Notes: generated from the letters alone by a model not told the origin. Positions 36,191-47,530 are shown, numbered from the stretch's first letter. The stretch: 64,000 nt of DNA from Mantis religiosa (GCA_030765055.1 CM060955.1:98798037-98862036); one strand, 5' to 3'. Translations and numbers: made by a program.

Positions 36191-36677
36191 AACAACAACA
36201 ACGAAAATGTTAAATAAACAATTTCTGCTGATTCTTACGTATTTGAATGTGCCGAATCCAAAAGTCAAGTTAGAAATGCTCTATCACCCACCAATTATTT
36301 TGTAATATTAAAAAAACTGTCATCATGATTATCAGCATAGGGCGTTAAATGTGCTGATTAAAAGAAAGTAGTTTTATCTTATTAGGCCAACATATAAGGC
36401 AAAAATGACATATTTGCTTTAGGTGATTGTTGTCTGTGACCTCAGGAATGACAATGTCCAACAATGAGTCTCTCCAAAACCATGATTTTACCGTCCAGAT
36501 GAATATTTACTCCAAAAGTAGACAAGGAAGGTTTGTTGCATATAGTTCTGCATAGTTGCCAAAGGAGTAGAAGCTAATAGAAGCTAATCCTGTGTCCTCA
36601 GTTGTAAATTAACAACTGCTATGTTAGTAATAGTGTGTTTTCTTAAGCATTGAGAATTATTATTAACAGGAGGATAA
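36191..36677. other. Intronic, nothing recognised
   Basis: AT-rich, with no motif noticed. Confidence 0.4.
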
Positions 36678-36984
36678 ATGTCTTGCAAATTTGTAAATGA
36701 TATAAAAAATTTTTGTTACTTTTGTGGTGAGCTCACCATAAAAGCACAGAAGCTAAATTTGACTTCTCAAATAAAAAGAGCTTATGAGTGTTATTTTGAC
36801 AATAACTTTGATGAGAAGTTTTGGGCTCCAGAAATCTGTTGTGCCAAATGTACAACACTATAAATCGGTTGGTTAAAAGGGAACCGTCATATGGCTTTTG
36901 CAGTTCCTATGATATGGCGGGAACCTAAGGATCGTATAACAGACTGCTACTTCTGCTTGGCAATAAATATGTCTGGAATATTCA

Positions 36985-37715
36985 TATTTATTGCAACTTA
37001 ATATAGTATTTGAACACAGTTAAGCCATGTCATTTATAACACATACTCTCTCTTAAAAGTAAACGATTAGAAATAACAAAATAATAGAGAGATCAAATTA
37101 AATATACAAACTAGTTATAAATTGCTTAATGGTATAGCATTTAAGGATAAATATAATATGCTAAAATCAGCAATAAAACCTAGTTATTTTTACAGTGATA
37201 CATAAATTCTTTGATGGTATAAAATACATTATCTATTAGAAAGGCTTTTAAATGTGTTTTAAATGTATTTAAATTATTACAGGTTCTAATTGAAGTAGGA
37301 AGTACATTATAGAATTTTATTCCTGTATAACTAGACATCTTTTCATACAAGTGCATTCTGTGTCCTGGAGTTGTGAGATTATTTTGCCCCTTGTATCATA
37401 GTTATGAATATCTAAGTTTGCTTTTCATTGGAAACTTATGATTAACCAAGTGAAGAATAGATATATAAATAAATAAACTCTGGAGTGTGAGTATCTTTGT
37501 TTGCCGAAAAGTACTTTTGCATAAATCTGTATGTTTTAAATTCCCTATATATCTGATAGCACGTTTTTGGAGTATGAATATCCTACTGAGGTTTGTTTTA
37601 CTGTTGTTACCCCAAATTTCTATCCCATAGGATAAGGCCGAGTGGATAAGGGCAAAATATACAATTTTAGCTGTTGTATGTGGAATGTAATTTTTAAGAG
37701 TTCTCAAAACAAATA
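36985..37715 (-). pseudogene. 5'-truncated LINE, C-terminal ORF2 and 3' UTR
   Basis: Minus frame 37402-37707 reads IVYFALIHSALSYGIEIWGN then FILQKRAIRYIGNLKHTD, the RT thumb-to-tail region of a LINE. After a frameshift near 37390 it continues HRMHLYEKMSSYTGIKFYN and VLPTSIR to about 37195, followed by a 3' UTR. It is inserted in piece 1/2 of the arthropod pseudogene. A related tail is at 63365-64000. Confidence 0.75.
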
Positions 37716-37967
37716 AGTTTCAAATCCAAATACACTGTTAAATATCCATCTTTGGAATCATCCATTTGACCAGTGCCTCATAGACCAGGCCTTCCCATAC
37801 CAACTCCACCAAACGGGAGTAACATGACTGAAGATTTTGAAAGTGTTGATGACATTAGTGAATTAGAGCAAAGTGATCCAGATTTTGTGGAAGGAGTTAC
37901 CGTAAATGAACCATGCTTTTTAACCAAGGAGGATCTAAATGATTTGGTTTGTGATCTTGGATTATGA

Positions 37968-38525
37968 CATTATTGACATTAAATTCTCCAACTGACTCGT
38001 ATTTTCCTGGTAAACCACTTAGGAGTTCTCATAAGTGACAGCTACTTTAATGGTGTAATATCGGTACATTGGCCATAGTAGCTCAATGGTAGAGCGGCTG
38101 GATGGAAACCAGAAGATCCATGGTTCAAATCCCGGCTATGGCATTGAATTTTTCATTCTGACTCTACGTTTCCAAAATTTAGCCTACACCGCCAGTGTGA
38201 AAGAACAATTAATTTCCATTAATTGACCTAATAGTAGTTAACTATAAAGCCCCGGCCTTAAAGTACTTACATGTTGTAAGTCGCCATTAAGGTAGTTGTC
38301 TCATGTGTTTATGAGAAATCCTAAGTGGTTTACCGGGAAAATACGAGTCAGTTGGAGAATTTAATGTCATTTCGGCACGTTGGCCATAGTAGCTCAATGA
38401 TAGAGCAGCTGAACTGAAACCAGAAGATCTGTGATTCAAATCCTGGCTATGGCATTGGATTTTCCATTCTGACTCTACGTTTCCAAAATTTAGCCTACAC
38501 ACAGCCAGTGTGAAAGAACAATTTA
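37968..38525 (+). mobile_element. SINE family A, tandem dimer
   Basis: Two plus units in head-to-tail order, each with A box (GTAGCTCAATGG / GTAGCTCAATGA) and B box (GGTTCAAATCCC / GATTCAAATCCTG). The junction AATTTCCATTAATTGACCTA at about 38210-38229 is the same type as that near 2206. The first unit has lost its 5' end. The dimer splits the arthropod pseudogene between pieces 2 and 3. Confidence 0.8.
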
Positions 38526-39479
38526 TTTCCAGGAGGACCTAGTGTTCTGTAATGATGTCGATTCTTTGATGGAGACCCTGGGTGTTCAACATAATCCTGA
38601 AGATTGGTGCTTGTTCATTGACTTCAAAAACAAGCTTGAAAGGAGTCTTGCTACATAATGGAAACAAATTTCCATCCATTCCTATAGCCCATGCAGTTTG
38701 TATGAAGAAGAGTTATGTGAACTTGCAACTCTTGCTATGCAGTATCCGATATGGTGGCTTCTCATGGCAGATATATGCAGATTTTAAAGTGATAGCTATC
38801 TTACTTGGATTACAACTTGGTTATACAAAATTTTGCCATTTCTTGGGCATGTTGGATAGTAGAGACAAAAACAGTCATTGTGTTAAAAAAGTTGGACAAA
38901 GAGAGAGTCAGGCTAATGTTCACTAACCACTTATATGTGCTGACAAAATCTTATTATCTCCATTAAACATCAAACTAGATTTGTTTATGAACTTTGTGAA
39001 AGCAATGGATCATGATGGGAGTGCATTTCTGTTCCTGAAAACTAAGTTTCCAAAGATAACTGAAGCAAAAATAAAAGGGGGAATATTTGTTGGCCCTCAA
39101 ATTAGACAACGTATGAAAGATTTACAGTTTGAAAGCCTTTTAAATACGTGAGAACTAGCTGCATAGTTCTCTTTCAGAAACATTGCCATAAACGTTCTTG
39201 AAAACCACAGGTCTGAACATTACGCAGAACTTGTCAGTGAGCTGATTGAAAACTACAAGGTCATGGGATGTAATATGTCTTTGAAAATACACATATTGGA
39301 CTCCCATCTTGACTTCTTTCCTGAGAACCTCGGCGCTGTCTTTGACGATCATGACAAGCGCTTCCATCAGGATATCACTGAAGTGAAAAGAAGCTACCAG
39401 GGAAAATGGGCAGACTACTGCTGGACGCTCGAGAGATGTTTCTCAAGCAAAGTACAGTCGAAAGTCTAATTCACATATA

Positions 39480-39850
39480 TTTTAGGTATGTAAAAGGTAA
39501 TCAAGCTAAGGTGTTACACATACTAACTGTATAATTAACATATTAACTCTATAATTACATGAAATAATATTAATGCAACTACTCAAAAACTGTGAGTGAT
39601 TGAGAAGTTTTTAAAAAGATTTGTAATCAGGACACAAAATTCAGCAAGAATCACTCTTTATACTTCTTTTAACATTAAACAAATTAAATTTTGTTGACCA
39701 TTGTAATTTGAAAGTACAATTTTAACCACACTCAATTCTTTATTGATTACTTTAAAACTTTAACTTTTTACAAGATATAAATATTTTTGATTCTATGGAT
39801 TACATAATTTAAGTTTTGAGCACCAGAAAAAATCCTTGGACTAGTGTACA
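39480..39850. other. Intronic, nothing recognised
   Basis: AT-rich, no motif noticed. Confidence 0.45.
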
Positions 39851-40466
39851 AATTTTTCTAGACAAAGAAATATGATTGCCTCAACTTTCTGCTGAACTCC
39901 ATAATTTTACTTCTTGAAATAAGATAGGTTTTACCATACTGGCGTAGCCTGGTCTTCCTGGAACATCCCTTGTTGGGTTGGAGAACATGACTAGCTTCCC
40001 TCACACACAAGGTACTGGCAGGCTGTTTAACTTCACAAGAGCCAAGAGCCCGCATTCTCCCAGGCGGAGGGTAACATGCCACGGTAGCTTTCCGCTGTGC
40101 GGATTTACCCGTGCGGTTGAGCAGGTAATGTCGTTTTACGCTAGCTTTTTTGTCAATGTAAAAAGACGGCAAGGTTGGTTTCCACTGGTCCTTCTGGTGC
40201 CGGAGTGTACCTCCGATGAAGGGGGGTAGTCCCCGAGTCTACCTCACTTAGAACGGTCGCTAGCGACCGGTCATGTAGAAGGGGAACCAGAAGTGCAAAG
40301 CCTGATGGGATTTGGGGTTAAGATGTTAGGGTGAGGCCAGGTTGGTCGCACGCTCTCGGGCGCTACTGCAGGTGTCACCCTTCCAGCCGCGACCAAGTAC
40401 GGTGCGGCGTAGCATGGCGGTGTCTGTGATAGAAGGAGGAGAGGAAGACTTTACCACCCAAGGACA
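39851..40466 (-). other. Probable 3' UTR of the LINE at 40467-40940
   Basis: GC-richer than surroundings and directly downstream of the minus-strand LINE ORF. The short reading frames at 39858-40172 and 39978-40229 overlap on opposite strands and look like UTR shadows. CGGTCGCTAGCGACCG at 40254-40269 is a perfect palindrome. Confidence 0.4.
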
Positions 40467-40940
40467 TCATTGGGAAGACGGTAGGTAGCTCATCCGTCTC
40501 CAGGGGAGCCGGTGGTCATATTGAACCAGTGAGTTCAACTGTTTAGGGTGAGGTGTGACTCTGGCATACAACGTGCGCGTTCGTTCATGCACGATGTCCT
40601 CAACATAGGGTATGCCGGACTGGGTGTGTAGGAAATCTGATAGGAACCTGTGGTTGGTACTGTAGATCATCCTTAGAGCCCTATTCTGCATGGCCTGCAG
40701 CCTGCTGAGGATGGTATGAGCCACCGAACCCCAGACCTCGCATCCGTACAGGATCATAGGCGGAACGATTGCACGATACAGCCACAGTTTCAGTCTGATG
40801 GGCATAGTGGATCGGAAGATAGGGTATAGCTGCCTGAGCGCAGCGTGGCCGAGACCGACCTTTGCCCTGACATGCGCTGTGGAAGTGACGTCGCCGTCCA
40901 GTTGGATTCCCAAGTATTTGGTGGAGCGAACCCAGCTGAT
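40467..40940 (-). pseudogene. LINE reverse transcriptase C-terminal region
   Basis: Minus frame of 148 codons plus upstream text (STKYLGIQLDG) reads the RT thumb: LKLWLYRAIVPPMILYGCEV and WGSVAHTILSRLQAMQNRAL. This is Jockey-clade-like. It is open but 5'-truncated at 40940, where it abuts a different LINE in the opposite orientation. Confidence 0.75.
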
Positions 40941-40944
40941 TCTT

Positions 40945-41210
40945 CACCGTCACAACCTTCCAATTTACAAGGGAAAGGGAGATAGAAATAACCCAGCTAA
41001 CTTCAGAGGGATTAGTTTACTGTCCATTATAGGTAAGATCTTGACTGGAATTCTAGCAAATAGATTGCAAAATTGGGTTGAGAAGGAGAATAAACTATCG
41101 GAGTTCCAAGTAGGTTTTGTACCGGGCAGGAGAACACCGGACAACACCTTTATTGTTAAAACAATTGTAGAGGAATATCTGAGCAATAAAAGGGTAAGGG
41201 TATATAAATA
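40945..41210 (+). pseudogene. LINE reverse transcriptase N-terminal region
   Basis: Plus frame reads PIYKGKGDRNNPANFRGISL and LSIIGKILTGILANRLQNWV, then LSEFQVGFVPGRRTPDNTFI. These are RT motifs 1-3 of a LINE clade distinct from the one just upstream. It is truncated at both ends, joining a gypsy LTR fragment at 41211. Confidence 0.8.
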
Positions 41211-41272
41211 TAGTCGCCAGGCCATTGTTGATCGAGGCGGCAAGGCATTCAAAGGGATGCGCAGTGCAGTGT
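41211..41272 (+). mobile_element. Fragment of the gypsy LTR start
   Basis: About 60 bases (GTCGCCAGGCCATTG through GGGATGCGCAGT) are near-identical to the first 60 bases of the LTR at 48830. The rest of the LTR is missing. The LINE is joined to it at one side and BEL/Pao sequence at the other. It may be what remains of the 5' LTR of the gypsy element at 46045-49165, with BEL/Pao material between. Confidence 0.7.
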
Positions 41273-41286
41273 GCCAAACACTATAA

Positions 41287-42341
41287 CTCTGCGGTTCAAC
41301 TCAGGTTTCTAAACAGAATCAAGGTCAAGGTCAGGTTTGCAAAACTAAATAACGACCATTGACTCAGCATTCGTACATCACAATTACAGAGCGGTGCTGT
41401 CTCTGTTCACAAGAACATTGGCTGTACAAATGTCAAGACTTCCATAAGCTATCTCCCGAAGAAAGAGCAAGGTGTGTGAAGGTTAACAAGTATTGCAGCA
41501 ACTGTCTCAGTCCTTCTCATTCGTGGAATGAATGCAAGTCTACCATGTCATGCAAATTATGCAGTAAGTACCATCACACATTACTTCATCGTAAACCTGA
41601 ATCAGCAGTACCAGCGCACTGCAACCAGTCACACAGCAAGCCTTCAGAGCCATCGAACGACGATCAATCATATCAAGCAACTAATCACTCTTTGAGGAAT
41701 ACACCAAGAGCTCAGGTGTTTCTGAGTACCGTGCTGATCAAAATTAAAGATTCTTATGGAAAAATACACACATTTGAAGCCATACTTGACAGTGGTTCTC
41801 AAAGCAACTTCATCTTGGAACATGCTGTACAGCGTTTGAGACTGAAAAGGAGAAAAACTTCAGCAATTTCTCTACAGGCATTTGGAGAACTATCATCTCA
41901 AGCTGATTCCTTAGTAAACATCAATATTCACTCTACAGTCAACAACTACCATTTTAACATGGATTGTATAGTGCTTCTGAAGATTACAGGTAATATTCCC
42001 ACTGCAACTATCAATCACGAGAAGTGGAATGTTCCAGATAACATAATCCTAGCAGATCCTCATTTCTACCTTTCTCAGTGTGCACATCTGTTAATTGGAG
42101 CACAGTTTTTCCTCCATTTGATGATACCTGAGAGAAGGACTCATCCGGGCTATCCTGTTCTACAGAACACACTTCTTGGATGGATCCTCAGCAGGGAATA
42201 TCCACAAGGTATTCCACAAGCCAATGGCATGCAATCAGAAGACCATTCCTTTTTCATCAGATCAAGACAAAATTTAGAAGCTCAGATCCAACGATTTTGG
42301 AGTCTTGAACTAGCTGATGTTCCATTATCCCCAGAGCAATG
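41287..42341 (+). CDS. BEL/Pao gag C-terminus and aspartic protease
   Basis: Frame 41359-42341 (327 codons) starts within gag. There are tandem zinc knuckles, CCLCSQEHWLYKCQDF then CSNCLSPSHSWNEC and CKLCSKYHHTLLH. After a Ser/Thr/Asn-rich linker comes FEAILDSGSQSNFI, the DSG active site of a retropepsin-like protease in the arrangement typical of BEL/Pao elements, ending near FWSLELADVPLSPEQ. The upstream gag and 5' LTR are missing. In-frame similarity continues past the stop at 42340. Confidence 0.8.
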
Positions 42342-43300
42342 AGAATGTGAGACATGGTTCAGCAAAACTACTAAAAGAGATGAAATTGGACGTTTCATTG
42401 TTGAACTACCTCTAAAGACAGAACTAAGTCTAGGAAATTCACTGGGCATCGCTACTCAATGTTTTAACTTCCTGGAACGAAAACTACAGGCAAATGAGAA
42501 ACTCCGTAAAGATTACGTTCAGTTCATGAGGGAATACCAGTGTCTTGGACATATGACAATTGAAAAATGAATGTTTTACTTCAAAGGGCAGAATTCTACA
42601 TCCTTCATCATGCTGTTCGTAAGGAATCAAACAGCACAACCAAACTGAGGGTAGTGTTTGATGCCTCAGCTAAAAGTGATAATGGCGTCTCTCTGAATGA
42701 TAAATTAATGATTGGACCCACAATACAAGAAGATTTCTGCTCACTGATCATACGATTCCGAACACACAGAATAGCCTTTATCACTGATATCGAGAAGATG
42801 TACCGTCAGATAAAGGTACACCCTAAGCACCAACCCTTACAATGCATCTTATGAAGAGAAAATCCAGAAGATGAACTCAAGACTTAGGCTCTTACGACTG
42901 TCACTTATGGAACGTCTTCAGCATTTTATTTAGCAACAAAATTTCTTCATCAACTTGCACAAGAAGAACAAGCCAATTTCCCTAGAGCCACTGAAGTCCT
43001 CAGACATGACTTTTACATGGATGATTGTCTATCAGGAGCGGACACCCTAGATAAAGCTCTACAGCTACAGACAGATCTACAAAACCTTTTCCAACTTGGC
43101 AGCTTCCAATTGCGAAAATGGTGTACGAACAATTCCTCACTTTTAGAATCAATTCCAGAAGGATTGAGAGAAATAAACCACTCTCTAACCAACATTGAAT
43201 CTGACATTTTCCATACTTTAGGACTAGCTTGGAATCCTTTTGCAGATGAATTTCAAATCAGCTCTTGTCTAGACCTACATCATACTGAAAATTGAAAACC
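42342..43300 (+). pseudogene. BEL/Pao reverse transcriptase, broken
   Basis: Continuing in shifted frames: LELPLKTELSLG-type linker, LRVVFDASAKSDNGVSLND, FITDIEKMYRQIKVHPKH (first catalytic Asp), TYGTSSAFYLATKFLHQLAQ, and FYMDDCLSGADTLDKALQLQ (YMDD box at about 43012). Stops after 42563, near 42852 and near 43293 disrupt it. Motif order is normal for the family. Confidence 0.8.
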
Positions 43301-43317
43301 GACTCTACACTAAGCGA

Positions 43318-44055
43318 ATGGTGCTGTCCATAATATCATCCATATTTGATCCCCTTGGGTTGATTACTCCTGTAGCTGTTCTTTTCAAGATCTTCATGCA
43401 GACTTTGTGGCAAGAAGGGACCGGATGGGACGATGAATTATCAGAAGGTCTGCACACAACGTGGTTGCAGTTATGCAAGCAGATCCCTATGCTAAACAAA
43501 TTTAGAGTGCCACAATATGTCCTAGGTGAGGGAAACATTTCAGTTGAGATACATGGTTTCTGCGATGCATCTGAAACTGCTTATGGAAACTGTTTATGTT
43601 ATGCTTATGAAACTGTCACCAGAACACTACTCTGGACCGATTCAGAGATTGTTCTGGCATGGCTTAAGGTATGCCCTACAAAGTGGAAAACATTTGTGGC
43701 AAATCGAGTCTCAGAAATACAGGAAATAGTTCCAACAGCTCATTGGCGACACGTGCGTTCACATGATAATCCTGCGGACCTTGTGGCTCGACGTATGCAA
43801 CCAACACTACTCTGGGATTCCAAGCTCTGGTGGCATGGACCTGATTGGCTGCAACTGAAACCTTCATATTGGCACATTGACATGAATAATAACGACTCTA
43901 CTGGCATTCCAGAAAAAAGGGTAACAACATTACTTAATGTTACCAAACATGACGATTCATTTCTGAATAATTTATCCTCAGTAATCAGGCTACTCAGAAC
44001 AGTCAGTTATTGCCTCAGATTTATCTCCAACTGCAAGAAGGGTCGCAAGGAGTGA
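43318..44055 (+). CDS. BEL/Pao RNase H region, internally deleted
   Basis: The 245-codon frame reads IISSIFDPLGLITPVAVLFK, then VEIHGFCDASETAYG (RNase H start), then jumps to RTLLWTDSEIVLAWLK and HWRHVRSHDNPADLVARR. About 60 residues of the RNase H core are missing between the DASE and TDSE segments. The end, SVIRLLRTVSYCLRFI, belongs to the linker before the integrase. Confidence 0.75.
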   Translation: MVLSIISSIFDPLGLITPVAVLFKIFMQTLWQEGTGWDDELSEGLHTTWLQLCKQIPMLNKFRVPQYVLGEGNISVEIHGFCDASETAYGNCLCYAYETVTRTLLWTDSEIVLAWLKVCPTKWKTFVANRVSEIQEIVPTAHWRHVRSHDNPADLVARRMQPTLLWDSKLWWHGPDWLQLKPSYWHIDMNNNDSTGIPEKRVTTLLNVTKHDDSFLNNLSSVIRLLRTVSYCLRFISNCKKGRKE

Positions 44056-44064
44056 GATGCTTCA

Positions 44065-45695
44065 TTGCGGCGATCCCAGGAGCTAAATAATGCTCTGAAC
44101 AAATGTCTTGGAATTGCACAATCTAGCTGCTATCACAAGGAGATAGAATGCCTTAAGGCAAAAAAGGAAATATGCACAACTAGCGAATTAAGAAGCTTGA
44201 GTCCTATACTAGACCGGAAAGGCCTTCTTCAAGTTGGCGGACGGCTGCAAAATGCACCCACATCATATGACGCTAAACATCAACTCATATTACCTCCCAG
44301 ACAAGTAGACAAAGGTACTGACTGGATCCCAAGGATTTGCCAAACTGTGAGGAAACATATTAATTCATGTTTAACTTGCTTCAAGATAAAGGCAATATCT
44401 AGTGAACAGAAAACAGGAAATCTCCCACACTACAGAATAACACACACCAGGGCATTTTTGAACGTAGGGGTAGACTATACTGGACCTTTTTTGATCAAGA
44501 TTGATGCTCTCAGGAATAAGCAAACAAATGAGGCCTACGAACAGTCTTCACTTGCCTTGTAATCAGAGCTGTCCATCTTGAAGTCATGTTCAGTCTGTCA
44601 GCAACAGCATTCATGGCAGCATTTCGACGTTTTGCAGCATGTCGAGGTTGTCCGTCTAACGTCTACAGCGACAATGGTTCCAACTTTATTGGCGCTGCAA
44701 GAGAGCTAAAGGAGCTTTAAAGCTTCCTGAAGGATCCCGAGCAACAAAGAAGTATTATAGAAGCTGCATCAGGACAAGAAATCTGTTGCCACTTCATTCC
44801 TTCTTCTGCACCACATTTCGGAGGAGCTTGGGAAGCAATGGTAAAGATTACATAGAAAATGAAGCTAGTTGCAGTGGAGTAACAAACACTACACAAAAAT
44901 ATTTAGTAAATATTCTCCACTTAACTTAAGAAGCCAATGACAATACTTCCATTATGTTTCTGCGAAATTAATTTCATGGACATTTGCCCACATCTTCAGT
45001 CAAACACAACTGAATTGTTTGACGAATTGTGTTTGACATAAGATGTAGGCAAATGTCCTCAAAATTAATTTCACAAAAACATAATAGAAGTATTGTTATC
45101 AGCTTCTTAAGTTAAGTGGAGAATATTTACTAAATATTTTTATTTGTGTAGCAATGGTAAGGAATTTTAAATATCATCTGCGAAGAACTATGGGCAACAC
45201 AGTCCTTACCTTTGAAGAATTAACAACTCTATCGGCTCAAATAGAAGCTTTTCTAAATTTCTGTCCTCTTTCAAGATTCAGTGATGATCCTTCTGATTCC
45301 TTTTACCTTACTCCTTCTTATTTCCTTATTTGGGAACCCCTCACAGCTGTTCCTGATCATGACTTCACCCATTCCAGCCTCAACCGGCTGTCACGATGGC
45401 AATATATTCAAAAAATGACTCAGGACTTCTGGAGTAGATGGCACAAGGAGTACCTGAATACACTTCAACAGCGTCATAAGTGGACCAAGGAACATCCAAA
45501 TCCTTGCCCTGGTGATGTTGTTTTTATAAAGAACGACAATCTGTCTCCTATGCAATGGTAAAAGGGAGTGATAGAGATGATTCACCCTGGTAATGATGCA
45601 CTGACAAGAGTTGTTAATGTTAGGACTGATTCAGGTGTGATCAAGAGACCTATTAGGAAGTTGTGTGTTCTTCCTAAGCATGATAATTTGTGAAG
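44065..45695 (+). pseudogene. BEL/Pao integrase, split by a foldback MITE
   Basis: Frame 44065-44562 carries VGVDYTGPFLIKI (first catalytic Asp). A frameshift follows near 44545. 44570-44845 reads VYSDNGSNFIGAARELKEL (second Asp) and PHFGGAWEAMV (Glu). The MITE at 44846-45149 interrupts directly after the Glu segment. Coding resumes at 45150 with AMVRNFKYHLRRTMGN, ending near LCVLPKHDNL (about 45690). The N-terminal HHCC zinc motif is partly deleted. It is non-functional. Confidence 0.82.
44846..45149. mobile_element. Foldback MITE, copy 2 (family P), ~11-bp TSD
   Basis: A shorter relative of 4310-4736: same first block (ACATAGAAAATGAAGC), the same arms around CTCCACTTAACTTAAGAAGCC and its complement, and the same ATTTGTGT end. 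The centre is shortened. Target duplication AGCAATGGTAA occurs before and after it (44834-44844, 45150-45160), with the next bases also similar (AGATT / GGAATT). It sits in BEL/Pao integrase coding sequence, so it is younger than that element. Confidence 0.85.
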
Positions 45696-45892
45696 TAGTA
45701 ATTATGCAAAATGTAGGGTATTACGTAATTACGACCATTTAAGAGATATGTGTTATTATTTAAATTTATAAAACTAATTATATTGTCTCTCATTCATTGT
45801 TGCTGACCTGTGCTTATGTACACAGAAGTAACTATTTTTCTTACATTATCCTTATGTTATCTAATCAAAAGACAATGCCTTTTGGTGGGGCG
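45696..45892 (+). other. BEL/Pao 3' non-coding region
   Basis: AT-rich sequence between the integrase end and the LTR. It finishes in a G-rich polypurine-like tract (TTTTGGTGGGGCG at about 45879-45891). Confidence 0.5.
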
Positions 45893-46030
45893 TCATGTTA
45901 GAGAAATATTTTGAGAAGATAAATTTCATTGCTTTACCTTTTGTGTGTTGGCTACATGTGTAAATTAAGAAGTGTGGCAAGATGGAAAACGATGTTTATT
46001 TCATATATTGTGAACCATAATTCCTACAAG
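45893..46030 (+). mobile_element. Probable BEL/Pao 3' LTR, truncated
   Basis: Starts ATGTTAGAGAAAT right after the polypurine-like tract, as BEL/Pao LTRs commonly begin with TGTTAG. It runs for about 140 bases and then meets gypsy coding sequence near 46035. No second LTR was found, so the length cannot be checked. Confidence 0.5.
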
Positions 46031-46044
46031 GAGTAAGGGCCGTC

Positions 46045-46700
46045 GTGGAGAGGGGCACGTCGGCGCCATCACCACCATCTCCTCGAGTGATACTGCGCGC
46101 CGTAAGCCGGCGTTTGGATGACAGCCTCATCGCGGACAGTTGGGGGGAGGGGAAACCGTGCCGCGTGCTCGTAGACACCGGGACGGCCGTGACCATCATC
46201 AGACCTGACGTGGCCAAGGGTTTGCCGACGAGGAAGCCGAGCCGACCATACCAGCTTGTGACGGTATCGGGCGACACCTTGGCTGTGGAGGAGGCCCTAC
46301 TGAAGTTGACCTTGGGAAGGAGTGCTGTACGTCTGTAGGTGTTCGTCGCGAAGGTGGCTGAGGAGGTGATACTGATAGTAGGATTGGATGCCCTCAGGAG
46401 CCACGAGGCGACGGTCGACGTCGGCAGGAAGGTCCTGCGGCTCAATGGAGAAGAGGTGATACTCCAACAGCCCAAAGATTGCCATGGAATTTGCAGGGTC
46501 GTCCTGAAGGAAGACGTGGTTGTCCGCGCGAGAAGCGAGGTGGAGGACGGCGTGACTGGAAGGCCAGCGGACGAAGAACATTATGCTGAACCAGAAGACG
46601 CCTGTGCACGGACTCTGTGTAGCCAGGACGTTATTTCCGTGCCGAGAGGAGGTGCCAATGAGGCTACTCAACCTGGCAGACACCGATCACGACGTCCAGG
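46045..46700 (+). pseudogene. Ty3/gypsy aspartic protease region
   Basis: Frame 46045-46338 holds CRVLVDTGTAVTIIRPDV (DTG active site of a retropepsin-like protease). After an in-frame stop at 46336 the same frame reads VAKVAEEVILIVGLDALRSH and VLRLNGEEV, the family's protease C-terminus. GC content is much higher than in flanking DNA. gag and a complete 5' LTR are missing. Confidence 0.75.
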
Positions 46701-46889
46701 CTGGAACGGAGCTGGGGACGTGCGAGTCCGTGGTCAGCGCAATCGACAAGACACAGGAGCCGGTGCGTACGCAACACCTGGGGCCCCGGCTGGAAGGCTT
46801 ACTGGAGAGGGCGGCCGATCACCTGACCGCAGAACAGCTGGAGATTTCGACAACTGCTGAGGCGATACCAGCGCGTCTTCAGCCAAGGC

Positions 46890-47530
46890 GACAGCAACAA
46901 CGGCCGCACGGACTGCGTGCTCCACCGCATCGACACCGGAGACGCCCGGCCTATTCGGCAACCACCTAGACGCGTTCCGCTGGCGAAACAAGTGGCGTTA
47001 CGGGATATGATAGATGACATGAAATCCAGGGGAGTGATTGAAGAGTCTGATGGTCCTTGGTGTTCCCCTGTAGTTCTGGTGACGAAGAACGGCGAGCTAC
47101 GCTTCTGCGTGGACTACAGGAAGTTGAACGCTGTCACCCGGAAGGACTGTTTCCCCTTACCCCAGATTGAGTAACCCTGGACACGCTAGCTGGTGCACAG
47201 TGGTTCTCGATCCTGGACCTGAAGTCGGGTTACTGGCAAGTGGTTCTAGATCCGAGAGCCAAGGAAAAGACTATTCTCGACAGGCCAAGGGCTTTGGCAG
47301 TTCACAGTTATGCCCTTTGGCCTCTGCAACCCACCAGCTTCCTTCCAACGCCTAATAGAATCAGTGATGAGAGGGCTGACTTATGACGCCTGCCTGCTAT
47401 ACCTGGACGACATCATCGTCGATAACACTTTCGAAGACCATCTCGAGAATCTGAGTAAGGTGCTACAGAGACTGCAGGCGACCAGTTTGAAGCTAAATGC
47501 AAAGAAGTGCCAGCTGCAAAGAAGGAGCAG
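46890..47530 (+). pseudogene. Ty3/gypsy reverse transcriptase, frameshifted
   Basis: Motifs in order: PIRQPPRRVPLAKQ, GVIEESDGPWCSPVVLVTKN and ELRFCVDYRKLNAVTRKDCF (46917-47174), then FSILDLKSGYWQ in a shifted frame. Frame 47310-47534 follows with MPFGLCNPPASFQRLIESVM and CLLYLDDIIV (YLDD box at about 47398). It breaks off after KLNAKKCQ, where the RNase H domain should begin. RNase H is absent, indicating an internal deletion near 47520. Confidence 0.82.

Larger units (their letters stand above)
36678..39470 (+). pseudogene. Broken copy of a multi-copy arthropod gene of unknown function
   Basis: Three collinear plus-strand pieces. Piece 1, 36678-36976: Cys-rich FCYFCGEL ... CCAKC, then [20 protein letters not shown] and CL in a shifted frame. 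Piece 2, about 37720-37967: KYTVKYPSLE, PVPHRPGLPIPTPP, then FLTKEDLNDLVCDLGL. Piece 3, about 38532-39470: EDLVFCNDVDSLMETLGVQH, later LLGLQLGYTKFCHFLGM and CNMSLKIHILDSHLDFFPEN. These match a zinc-containing protein I know as repeated across insect, spider and aphid genomes, probably of mobile-element origin. A LINE (36985-37715) and a SINE dimer (37968-38525) split it, and many stops occur. Confidence 0.6.
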
